A stretch of DNA of 64,000 nt, taken from Anthostomella pinea. Taxonomy: Eukaryota > Ascomycota > Sordariomycetes > Xylariales > Xylariaceae. The position numbers were made by a program, and so were the translations under genes. Location of the stretch: the NCBI GenBank assembly GCA_963556695.1, contig CAUWAG010000003.1, positions 7,130,001 through 7,194,000 of the forward strand, read 5' to 3'. Under the pieces are notes generated by a model. It saw only the letters and a list, made by a program, of their open reading frames with translations. It was not told where the DNA came from and made no database searches. Positions 22,644 through 34,800 of this stretch are shown here, one piece after another (within the stretch, counting starts at the first letter, position 1; every line of letters begins with the position of its first letter).

Positions 22644-25600
22644 TGACCACTTTCAGACCGACTCGGACTCTATCTAGTACATGTTACGATAATTAGGCTT
22701 TGGTGAGCCTCAGCACTAGCTTTAATAAAGTCTTTGAGGGCATTGTCCGTGAACCGATGATCTGGGTATGAACGTGACAGCGTTGTTTTCTATTAGGAAA
22801 GGTCTATAGACTGTCTGTTGGTACGAAATCACACCTAAACCCCCCTGTGAATCCTGCAAAACCCGACACGTTAGCTGACCAACACATACTGCTTCTATGC
22901 CAGATGGATACTGCTCACAGTCTTCAATAAGTTTCAACACGGGCTGGCTGGCAACCGGCTGGCAACCGGCTGGCAACTGGTCACCCGTAATGTCACTCTA
23001 ACAGAGCAAGGAGCGAAGTGACTGCGTAATAACAGGCTCTTATCCTCGGCCTCAGTCGTTAATCTACAAGCTTTTTGTGTGTCAGACCTTATTGATGTGC
23101 TGACCGTAATCTGTGGTTCAGCAACATTGGAGGAGTAAACGAGCTTTGGCGGCTGCGAGTTTTGCATGCCCGCCCGCGTTACCACCCAAGCCTTTCTGAC
23201 AGCGGCATGAACACAGTAACGCCCCAATGCATCGCGACTGGATAGGTTCCACCCGAGATTGTCTCGAATATGCAAGATGCGAGCACATCGAGAGGACCAT
23301 GGGGGCTCGCGTAGATTCGGCCAAGCTGATAAGGCCTATTGCTTGTCGATTGATAGATTGACATATGGCACTGAAAAAGAATGATACTTCCTCGGTCTTA
23401 TTTCTTATCAGGGTCCTTGTCAACATTTGCAGATGCCAGCACCTAGTTTCGTTCGCGTCTAGTAGTAATAATAGGTGCACCGGGAACTCAATCTCGTGCC
23501 GGTAGACTGGTAAGCGGTAACCTTATCGTGTCTTGGGTGTGGTTCTCCCTCGGATCGTACGGTTCTCACAGATCCATGGTGTGGCGTGGTTCCACCGCTA
23601 ATAACAAGCCCGTGTTGGGATCCTTGTCTTGGACATGTCCAATCTTTACTCATCCTCGGTCCAGACAGATCCATCCATCGACGGAGAGACATTTCAGATT
23701 TGGAGGCCGGGGTTCGCGTGTTCACTGTTCACGGTGTAGATGCCCCTCCGGAGAGTTTGAGTTTGATGCAACGACGTCAATCAATCATGCAGGGGAGCTG
23801 TCCATATGTATGTTTCCATGGCCAGCTGTTCATGTCCTCCGACGTCCAAGTCGCAGATTAGGTAGGTACCGCACGGTATTGCGCATCCGATCGGATCAGA
23901 TCAAGGCTGGGTGGGTGGGCTGGGCGCGCAGCTCGCATTCCGACATCCCAGGCGGCGGCCCCCAGAACCGGATGCCTGCACGGGTTCGGTCCTCTCGTGC
24001 GCGTACACCCACCAGCGCAAGGGTTCAAGCATCGACATAAATGAGATTTTGCGCTTGCGACGTGAACCGCATGATAGAGGTGGCAGGAATTCACTCGATA
24101 CAGTACCTCCTTCTGGGCCGACACAAGGCTACCCCATGTTGCACCACAACCCCGGATTTCAGAGCTGGCTATTTTCCCCAATGCGGCGGCAATGCTCCAA
24201 TTGCCCCCGCCTTCATGTTGGGATGTCGTGCACATGGGATTCACATGCAGTCAAGCAAGCAAGCAACGCAAGTACCTGGGCGAGAGTGGGTGCAGGTGGG
24301 AGGATCTGCCAACCCGACTGCAGCAGCAGCTCTCTCTGCTGCCCATCAAATGCTGCTTCTTGGTGTGTGTTTGCGTCCGAGGTGGTCCGGATCCGACCCG
24401 GGATACATGCGTGGATCTGGAAGTCGCCGCCGGGAGAGATAGTACCTTATTACCGGTCTCTGCGCCACACCTCATTGCTTTCCACCTATCCAACATGAAT
24501 ATTATTAAATCTGCCCGCACACTGCTAGAGATATACAACACTGGAAGTGAGATGTGCCTGTAGGGCGTAGACGGGTAGGGGTGCAGAGGATGATGCATCC
24601 CAGATGCGGCTAGGTTAATAATATACCTACACCATTGCTTCGTCGCTCCTTCCTTCCCTACAGGTTTGAACCTGTTCTCGTCGACAGTTTTGCTTTTTGC
24701 TTTTTAGCATTTTCCAATTCCAGGAAGCAGCTCGTAGTACGCGTACAGCTATCATCCCAGCTTTGAGTCTCTGACACGCGTACGGAAGTGCAATAACAAC
24801 AACAACCTGGAGAATAGTCGTCGACTGCTTTGCCGAGCTAGAAGGCTGCCCATCTAAAATAGACTCTTACCCGACCAACAGGCACCACGTCCCTCGTACA
24901 TACAACATACACCATACCATAATAACAACCACCACACGGCTCGGGAACAAGTTCGGTCAATGCTAGTAAGGGTCCAACTGGAGTCAGTTACAGTTCACTC
25001 TCCTCATTCTGCTCTGCTCTGCTCTGCTTCACAGGCCAGACCGGACCGGACCCGACAGACGTCAACTTATTACCCAAGGCCCGAGGCACCAAATCACCCT
25101 GCATGCCAGCGCATCAATCAGCAGGCACACGTTCGAAGATATTCCGTAATCCCACCTCACACACCTCACCCTGCCGTGCCTCTCGTGCCTCTCCGCATCC
25201 TTGTCCTTCAATGTCGCCCGCCAGCTTCTAGTCTCTAGATAGCGGACGAGTCACCACCGACAGCCAGACGGCCAGGGAGACGACCAGACAGTTTGCAGGG
25301 GAGGCCTTGGAATCAACCCGATCCTGATGCCTTTCTGAAAATCCTTCGCTGTTCGCTGCTTCCACTCCAGAGTCCAGAGTCCAGGGCTCCCAACGACCAA
25401 CGGCGCCCATCGCCCATCGCCCATCGCCCATCATTGGCATTCCACGGTCCCCACCTAATAGCCTGCAGCAGCAATTGAAGCCCAAAGGGATCTGCCCCCT
25501 CTCAGTGCAGCACCCACCCGCGCACCCCAAACAACACCCAACTGGCAAGTCGGGGTTATCATTCGACAACGTGCAGGTAGACCGCCCTGCATGCGACCTT

Positions 25601-25702
25601 GGTGCGGCCGTCCAGACATTCTAGGTGTTCTGCCCAGAGCCAGAGCCGGAGCTGCCTCTGTTTGCAGTGCTGTCCTCTGCACTTGATGTCACGGCGATTG
25701 GC
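22644..25702. other. Long intergenic region and probable leader of the GEF gene
   Basis: About 3 kb without a gene I can support. It contains a short tandem repeat of GGCTGGCAACC units at about 22941-22980 and a (CGCCCAT)n array at about 25405-25437. The final ~900 bases are rich in pyrimidine tracts and CA-rich stretches, typical of a long promoter/5' leader of a fungal morphogenesis gene. Confidence 0.5.
22941..22980. repeat. Short tandem repeat
   Basis: Three to four imperfect head-to-tail copies of GGCTGGCAACC in the gap after the SprT-like gene. Confidence 0.8.
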
Positions 25703-28700
25703 ATGTCCAGCCGGCCAGCCAGCCCAGCAATGAGCATGGACGCCGGCAATCGTGAAGAGGAGGACCGCTACTTTGGTGCGACATTAGCAGCCCATAATTT
25801 TGATACCCAGTCACTCCAGTCCGGCCCAGGGACAGGCACGGGCACGGGTCTACCACCGAATCGCTATCACCACCTCCAACACCACCTCCAGCCGCCACTG
25901 CAACTGCAGCTGCAACCGCACCCTCACTTGCCAGACGAACCCGTCTACCACTATTCCGCCGCGGGCCACCTCCGACCCTTGCCGTCCTCCCAGTTTGCAT
26001 CCCATGCCGCCAGCAACCACCAGGCCGCCCATGCGAACGCGACCACGAACTTCGAGCCTGTGGGCCTCGTTGATCCAGACGATTTCTACCGAGCCTACGA
26101 CGAAGACGACGGCGACGACACATTGATGGCTTCGACGCTGCCTGCCTCGAGGCAGAACCGAGACGCTTCGCTACGATCAAACGGAAATGGCTCGACCCCG
26201 AGGCACCCCACGATCCCCTTGACACGAACCGGTCCGAGACCTGCTTTACGCTCTGTATCCGCCCCCGTTGACGAACAAACCTCTGCTGCTGCTGCAAGAT
26301 CGAGACCTACAGCCACGACAGCATTGCCTGGCCGCCCTGGGCATCAACCGAGTGTGAAGGATTTGAAGAAAAGATTCGATCAGAATGCGGCGCAATCAAG
26401 CAGTAACGCGGCTCCGGTTCGCAAGACCACTCCACGCAATCCAGTTCGAGAGACACCTTCACCAGCAGAAGCCCGGCCAGCAAGTGCTTCTACCACAACG
26501 AATGGCCGAACAACATCATACACGACGTTGCGATCTTCGGTGACGCGTGACTCGTCCTCTGGAGCTAGAACGTCGTCGGGGACGCGATCGACGCAAAGGA
26601 ATCGAACCGTGGCCGAGGACCAGTTATCGAATAATGCACAGTCATTCGCCAGCCGCATAGCCAAACCTCGAGCCACCGTGGGAGCCCATGGTCAAGCCTC
26701 CGAAACCATGACCAATTTATCCCCGACCTCTTCACCGGACTCGATCCCACCCGTCCCCCAGCCACGAAGTCTTCTTTTTGGAGAGATAGGACCCGGCCAA
26801 GTTGATGCTGGACTGGTAGGGCATGGAATCGACGGTCATCGAACGAGGAGGACGTCAGAGTCAAATCTTCAAAGCCAGGCTGGCCATCGTCAACGTAGTT
26901 TCTCTCATACTGATGCTGATCCCCCATCCCCAAGCGACTGGTACCGCGAGACGAATGGTGAGACTCTCTCTCGCACCATCGCCGGATCCACGTCGCATAC
27001 GAACAAGAGCCATAGCAGATCACGTAGCGATCTCGCAGGCACGAAATCCGTTCAGCCGCGATCGAAAACTTCCCAGGCTTCCCGTCCCAGACCAACTTTG
27101 AACACGTCGATGCTGTCCACGTCTTCCAAACTGCCTGTTTCGGTTCGAAAACTCAGCACTCCTTCCAATTCATCAAGCCCAACCTCGACACGTTCCAATT
27201 CCCCCTCCACTCGCAGAAGGCCCCCGGCTCAGGGAAAGCTATCCAAGTCAATTCCCGTTCCGAGAGCGAAGACACCTACCAGCAGTAGCAATACGGCATT
27301 GAAACGACCAAGCAGGTCCGGCGCCATCACACCTAATGATAATACAAGGCTCAATGCCTATATCGCAGCTCCTCCGCCGAAGCTATCACCGCCATTAAGA
27401 AGTTCGCGGCCCCGTCAAACCGTGTCTACAGCAACCACCACAAGCTCGAGATTGAGAGCCGTCGAGAGAGGCAGATCCCCTGCAAATGTTGACAATAAGG
27501 CTAGTGCGAAGGCCAATGAGCCAACAACACGACGGAGGAAAATCTCGATGGGACCCATCGACTTTGAATCGCGGCGGGAGCAGATCAAACTTTCGTATAC
27601 GAAGTCGATTCGTGATGGCGAAGCCAGGGCCTCTGCCAGGAAGGTAGCAGAAGAGAAGAGGAAGAAAGCCGTGGTCGAGGCTGCTAAAGCTCAGATAGCG
27701 GCGGCTGAGGCTCTCACACGCCAGGAGGAGAAACTTCAGGCGGAGCTCACGGATGACAGTTTGCAGAGTCCAGCCGACCTTGAGATATCCCCTGTTGAAT
27801 CGTTGGCGCTACGGACAATCACCACGGGCTTTCTGATGGACAGCCCAGCGGATGCCGAAGCACCCACTGCAGAGAGACTGCCACTGCCGACCATAACGAC
27901 AGGACTACTGCGCAGCTACCAACCTGATATGTCCACAGAGGAGATAAGACCAAGAGACTCACCAACACTCGGAATACCTGGAAGTTTTCCGGATCTGGAA
28001 ACCCCTGGTGATCACGAAGAGCCCCCCCGTTCGGCGATTTCGGACACCACAGAGTTCGATGCAGAGCCCCAGACCGAACCACCTGTCCAGGAAGCCCCTC
28101 TCCGTCAAGACTACATTGGTGCGGCCAGTGTGGATGTTGATGATCACCATGAACAGACACACCCGAAGTTCGAGTATCGGTCTCCTTTCGAAGATGAGTC
28201 ATTGCAGGATGACGGCATATCCATCAAGATATCGCTAGATCCATCACCTGATCAAGAATCACAAGTTATAGAGCCTGCTCAGTCCACGAGCGAATCCAAC
28301 GTGGATCAGGAGAACCCTTCTAGTGCCAGGGAAGACGAGTACGAGCCAAGGCCACTGACTTCGCAAACCTACCAGACGAAGGTAACGATAATCGGCCGTG
28401 ACTCTGAGTTTCCGCCCTCTACCCGCGAGGCTAGTGGCATTCCTCTTTCCACTGGGGTCTCTCAAGCACAGGTCTCCGAAGACAATGCCCATCCCCGGCC
28501 GCGCAGCCAGTCTCATAGGCTCTCTTATGGGAATAGTGTGAGTTCCTATGACACGCAGCCTGATCGAAGTGCCGGTCTTAGTGAGATCGAAGAATTCTTC
28601 GTCGGGCCAATCATCAGGGACTCCGCATTATTCCCGCAAGGGATCACGGCCAGACTGGAAGAGTCCCGAGATGGGCACACTGGCTCTAGTCAACATCATA

Positions 28701-31700
28701 CCGAAGAGATACGTTTCTCCGCCGACTCTCGAAGGACGATGGGCACGCGTCCAAGCTTAACTGTACCCAGAACTTCAGAATCGATGAATAGGGCAAGTCA
28801 AACTACCGCGTGGACCGAGTACTCCGCGAACAGCCAGGACAGGTATTCTGGTTATGAGCCTAAAGACCACAACTTCGATCAGCGCGAGTTGACATTTCAT
28901 GAACAAGCACGTTCTGAGTCTGATTCTAGGCCGCAGTCTTATCAGTTTGAGCGGAACTCGAGAGATGAGTCTTGCAGTCGTGATGTGTCTCCCTTCGGTA
29001 CCTATCGACATACTGAAGCGCAGTACGACCACCAACCCCGACTGCCGGAGATAGATACGAGCCAAGGATTCGTCGTGAACTATGTCAACCGGAAGAACAG
29101 CACCACGTTGACTTCGGTTCCAATTCTCCCAGATCACTCTCCACCACCACCACCTGATGATGTTTCGTTGCGCGATGCGTTGAGCTCTGCACCGCCGAGT
29201 GAATATTTTGATGAGACAAGGCCAAACAGCTACTTTCGGGCTGGGAAGGAGGATCAAGGTTTGTACTCCTTGAATCCGTCAAGGAGGGAGAGTGAAGACT
29301 TGGCTCAAACGGTCTCGGCCACTCAGTCGATCGACCAAGGCTCACTTGAAACGTCAGAAGGCAATCAGTCAAGCTCGTCTCGCCTCACCAGTCAGCAAAC
29401 CTTGGCCGAGAGTATCAGCATTGATCCTACACCAGAGGCGCAAGGTCTATCCACGAAGGAGAGGAAGCGACTGTTCACTCGTCTCGAAATCATCAAAGAG
29501 ATGATCGATACCGAGGCTTTCTTCATAAGAGACATGAATATCGTTGAAGAGATCTACAAGGGGACAGCCGAGGCATGCCCAAAGCTCGACGATACAACCG
29601 TTAAGCTCATTTTCCGAAATACCGACCAGATCGTCAAGTTTCACTCTGCCTTCCTAGTAGAACTCAAAGAAGGCGTGTCCAGCGTCTATACCCCCAAAGT
29701 ACATCGATCGAATCTGACAAAGGGCATTTCAAGTCTCGTTGATGGGTCAGCCTCCTCGACAACCTCGATTGGTCGCCTGAGCGACGACAAGGACAGACAG
29801 ACGTCACTAGGTCCGATCTTCGTTCGGAACATGGAGAAGATGAAAATCGTCCATGAAGCTTTCCTCAAGAACAGTGACCACGCCGCAAAACGGTTGATTC
29901 AAATTCAGGAAGATCCAACAGTGCAAGTCTGGTTGAACGAATGCAACGAGGTAGCAAGAGATCTAACCAAAGCTTGGAACTTAGATTCGTTGCTCATCAA
30001 GCCTATGCAAAGAATCACCAAATATCCGAATTTGCTCATCCAGTTGCTTCATGAAACACCAACTGACCACCCCGACCGCCCGAATCTCGAATCTGCTAAA
30101 GCATCCCTAGAAAATGCGATTGAGGACATCAACAAGACCAAGAAGAATTTCGAGCTGGTGGGACAGATCGTGGGTAGCAGAAAGCGCAAGGAATCCGATG
30201 TGAAGGCCGGGTTTGCCAGAGCGTTTGGCAAACGAGTTGACAAACTACAAGCTGCAAACAACAGACCAACAGAGGATCCCGATTACCTCAAGCTTCATGA
30301 GAAATTTGGCGACGATTACCTACGGCTACAGGTGGTCTTACGGGACGTCGAATTCTACACGAGACAGGTCGCTGAACACGTTCATGAATTTCTACAGTAT
30401 CTTTCATCCATGGAGCTGGTCATGCGGCTTCAACCTTCACCTCATCCTGAAATCGAGAGCAAATGGGTCCGCTTCAATGTGTCTATGAGAGACGTCGAGA
30501 AAGTTGCCCTAGAGCAACATGTTAGTGGCTCGTTCTCCGTACACATGCATGAAATTCAGCTGACCAAAACGAATAGCTCTCACAAGTCCGGAAGCAGGTT
30601 ATCGAGCCTTTTGAACTTGTCATCAAATCATATGGGAATCCATCACTTGCCATGAAGAAGCGAGCCAAACGCCGACTGGACTATGAGAGATCCATTCAGC
30701 TGAAGAAAGCCGGCAAGAAAGTTGACAAACAGCTATCGGATTGCGTCGAGCAATACGAGGCGCTGAACGAAGCTTTGAAGAAGGAACTTCCCAAGCTTTC
30801 AGCGCTCACAGAGAAAGTTGGAAACATCTGTCTGGGCAACCTCGTCAATATCCAAGCTCAGTGGTTTGGCATTTGGAAGGAGAAGCTCAAGGTGGTGCTC
30901 GAAGACGCTCATATGCCCGAGATTCCGGAGATCGTATCGGCTTTCCAGCGAGATTACAAGTTCCAGGACGAGCAGATGAACTCGATTGGGATCGTGAACG
31001 GTGCCTTCAAGGGCCGACCTTCTCAGTCAACTTCCATCGACGAATCTTTCGGGAGACTTCGGCCGACCCCAGCCGACCTCTCTCCTCGCAATCGTGGGCT
31101 GTCTTTGAACAGCGACACGGCTCCGACTTTACCAACACCTGACTTCATGAACCGCCGCAGCGGTCAATTCGCCATGTCGCCCTCTGCTATTTCCGCCCAG
31201 AGTCCCCACCAATACTATTATCGTGACTTCTACGGTGGAATTAACGGACAGGCTCTTCAAAACTCTGGCACGCCCAAAACCCCAGATCTGTCTACCAGCT
31301 CTCGGTCATTGGCGACTCCTTCCGTTCGACCTGGCACCGGCCAGAGCTATGACTCGGGCGGTATCCCTGGGCAGAGTGCTGAATCTGTTCAGCATTCTCG
31401 GCGCTACTCGAACTCGGCGCACCCATCCCCGTATCAAGCGCCTGACAATCAGCGATATTCGGGCCTCTTCCAATCCGCCCTTCCCGTGTCCGAAGGACAA
31501 CAGGAAAGGCATCCGCGTCCATCGATAGCATCGTCTCGTGCTTCTTCGCGGGAGCGACAGCCAGTCAACGGATATAACGTTCTGTGGCTTGCTGCCTCTC
31601 TGTTCGAATTTAACATCGAGACCATCAAACATGAAGCTGGGTACCCTTATCTGACGTACTCAGCTGGCGAGGTTCGTAAACCCCATCAAGAACAATGACT

Positions 31701-31851
31701 CCAACACGTACTGTGACTGATACTTGATTTACAGATCTTCGATGTGATTGCCGAAAAGGGCGAGCTTTGGCTCGCTAAGAACCAAGATGACCCGAACAAT
31801 CTAGTCGGTTGGCTGTGGTCCAAACATTTCGCCAAACTAGCGGACGATTAG
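25703..31851 (+). CDS. Rho/Cdc42 guanine nucleotide exchange factor with DH-BAR-SH3 architecture
   Basis: Three exons (25703-30520, 30577-31671, 31735-31851) give 2009 residues. Introns are 56 and 63 bp with clear GT-AG ends and phase 0. The N-terminal ~1250 residues are Ser/Pro/Thr-rich and probably disordered. One basic coiled coil lies at about residues 640-710 (EEKRKKAVVEAAKAQ). A DH domain starts near residue 1260 (RLEIIKEMIDTEAFFIRDM) and contains LIKPMQRITKYPNLL. A BAR-type helical domain follows, starting about residue 1440 and running across the first intron into the second exon. A disordered stretch and a C-terminal SH3-like domain (AASLFEFNIET... GWLWSKHF) end the protein. The order matches the Tuba/DNMBP family and S. 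pombe Gef1, which activates Cdc42. It likely acts at cortical membranes in polarity or septation. ATG 25703 was chosen because no earlier in-frame ATG exists. Confidence 0.88.
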
Positions 31852-34800
31852 ACAACCTGCATATCTGCACAACTTTTGCTTCAATCTTGCGACACAAGCT
31901 CAGAGCTATGGTGGCATACACCTCTCACATGTCTCGCTCATATACTTCCGCCCACACGCGTTGTACATGTTCGGAAAGGAGAGAACATGCAAGGCTTGGC
32001 AGGGCGGAGTTTTCGAACCTTTCTGCTTCATGTAAAACATCATTTTTTCGAGACTTTTTGCGACAGCGTTTACCCTAATGGCGAGGCGTGGGGTACGGCA
32101 CTGGCGTTCATTCTTCGGGGCCGGCGTTATCCTGTACGAAGGCTGGGACATGATATCACCAACTACAGGCAGGCACGAAGAGAGGGTTCTCAGCAATGAA
32201 AAGCCGCCGGAAACATGTTTCTACGTCGGCATCTTTTGGCTTCTTCAGTGGCCGGACAGCAAGCATCCTGATTTTACGTCTTCTCGGCCACCGAGAGACA
32301 TCTGCCGGCGTTTCCATGGCGTGCAAGATGGCGTGCAAGATGGCAGCAACCTGATGTTTTGCTTTGCCTGGCTTTATTCTTACCTTTGTCTGGTCCAGAT
32401 CCTCCTGGAGCGGCAAAGATATCCCAGAGACGAGGGCGGGATGGATGGGAATGTGAGGAAGGACATCGGGGGTCGGATGATGGATGATGGACGATGGGCC
32501 ATGGGGACGTGGTGAACGAGATCTGAACTGAACTGTACCTTCCTATCTTGAGGATCGTTGAGTGTTGTAATACAGCATTATGTCAGAACTTACAACTCGT
32601 GCTCCTGAGATTGTGATATTTGTTTGAGGAAGTAGCCGGCGTCTCACGAGCCTAGTTCGTAGTCACCTCGCGATGCAAACTCGAGGACGCCTTGCAATTT
32701 CACTCTGTGGACTTTCGCATTTCAAGGTGAGGTATCCGCCTCGTTTGACCGCCTCCTTGTTGGTCGCGGCAGTCGAGGTTGGGCATCTACACCGCTTCGC
32801 TCCATCTCAGCCTGCCGGCTGGCTCGCTGGCTGACCCTCACCATCTGTCACCGCTCTTACCTGCACTCGGTCTATTTTGTGTGGACCCCCCCAAAAAAAA
32901 TAGGAATTGGGGTCCATGCCAGCGAGCGAGCAAACATGAAACGCAAAGTAAACAAGTGTCGACTCTGGAGGGAAGAGCAGAGTTTGCAGTTTTCCCCTGC
33001 TCCGAGGATGAGGAGGAGGGCAAGCAGTCGAGTTATCCCTTCGGGTGCTCTGCTCGTTGGCAGCACCTCCTCTCACTAGCCCTGCTCTCTGCCAGCAAGC
33101 CAGCAAGCAAACACGACCGTGCCTACCGATGCTTGCCGTCCGTGGTGCGGTCTTGAGACAAGGTCACATGGCAAAGCGTCCTACCCACCTACCACATGTG
33201 CAGTGGCGATGGCGGCTCCGTGCAGCATATCGTGTCTACGTCCAACGAGAGGAAAACTGCATTCTTGGCTGCGATTTGGATTCGCGGGAGAAGGGAGAAG
33301 GGCAGCGGAGGTGCGTCGAAAGGAAGTTGAATTGGTAGTTGTACACGTGGACAATACGACATGCGGTGTCCCTGCAGTGTAGGGCTTTGCGTCCACCCCG
33401 CATCGATCCATCCCTGGCGGGCAGACGGGCGCGGGAAAGCAAGGGGGAGGCCATGTTACTGACCGTCTGTGATATCTCCACTGTTTTTGAATATGAAGTT
33501 GGAGTTGATTGTTTGCTCCGCGGTATAGTCCTTGCGCTCACAGAATCAACGGCCCCCAATCGCCTACCTACTCCTCTGCTGTCAGTTGGTTGTTGGTTCC
33601 ACGACAGGGACCGTTGGGCAGTTGTGCGTTGAGAACCTGCGCCGTCAATTTATTTCTCTTTATCTGGAGCTCCAGCCAGCAGGGTGCGCTACCCGACCGC
33701 TCGGGCATTGGATACCTGACGCGAGCGAGAGGGCCCGGCTTGTCAGCGACGTCGCTGTCGTGGAACCCAGCCCAGCACCGGGGATCGAGGCGGAAGTCGG
33801 GGGATACTGGGATATTATCTTCCGGCGGGCGTATAACCGACGGTGGCTGTTAACGTGACACGAAGCACTCTTTGGGGGTCTCTGATCTGTCCAGTGCTGG
33901 CGAAGTAGTGAGTTTCGCAGACGATCTGTGCGGCATCTATCGAATCTTGGAGCCGTACCGTATTTACTCGATCATCTCGTTCCGATTCTCCCCTGCTAGC
34001 GCAAGTGGCTTGCGTGCAACAACTACAGCGCCAGCCGCATCTACTCGTGGCTTGATAACTATAAGAAGCCACCTGAGGCTGGTAAGGCTCTTTTCTGCAC
34101 GCAAGCCACTTGCGCTAGCAGGGGGGACTCGGAACGAGATGATCGAGTAAATACGGTATTCGTCGGCGCCGAGGACATGGGTTTCTCTGCCCCTTGCTTG
34201 GAGATACTGCCGGCTGTCCTATTGGGCCTCGGGCCGTCAGATGGAAGCAAGGCGTCGCTTATAAACAAATCAGCCACAGCGTGTCGACCAGCTCCAGGAT
34301 TTTAGGCGTGACCCGGTGTCGCTATTATGATCTCAGAAGTCAAAACCTTGTGATGCGTAGATCTAAATACGCTTGCCCATATCTGGTGCGAATCCTGTTA
34401 ATTTTGATAAGCCAAGGTCCTTGGGACGTGGTGCGTGTGTGTTACGGTGCATTGGGGGCCGTTGACACTAGTGAATCAGTACGAATGTGATAGCTCGTCT
34501 GCCAGTTGCAGCCCTCCCTCCGTCTAAGGACAGGTACGTAAGGAGGTATGCAGACTTTCATGACACGACGGAAGACAGTGTCTATAGAAGGAGAGGAAAA
34601 GTGATAAGATGAAAACCACTGCATGAGCTGACCTTATCAAGGTGACGACGACGACGTCGTGTCGTGTTCATGGAGAAGAGTTTCCAAAAAGCAGGTGATG
34701 TCGCCAGCTCCATGACGAAGTTACTACGGTAGTACTACCAGTAGCAAGACTCGGATGGTCAATTGGTCGGCCTCGCCGGTGTAACGCAACTGGGAGAAAC

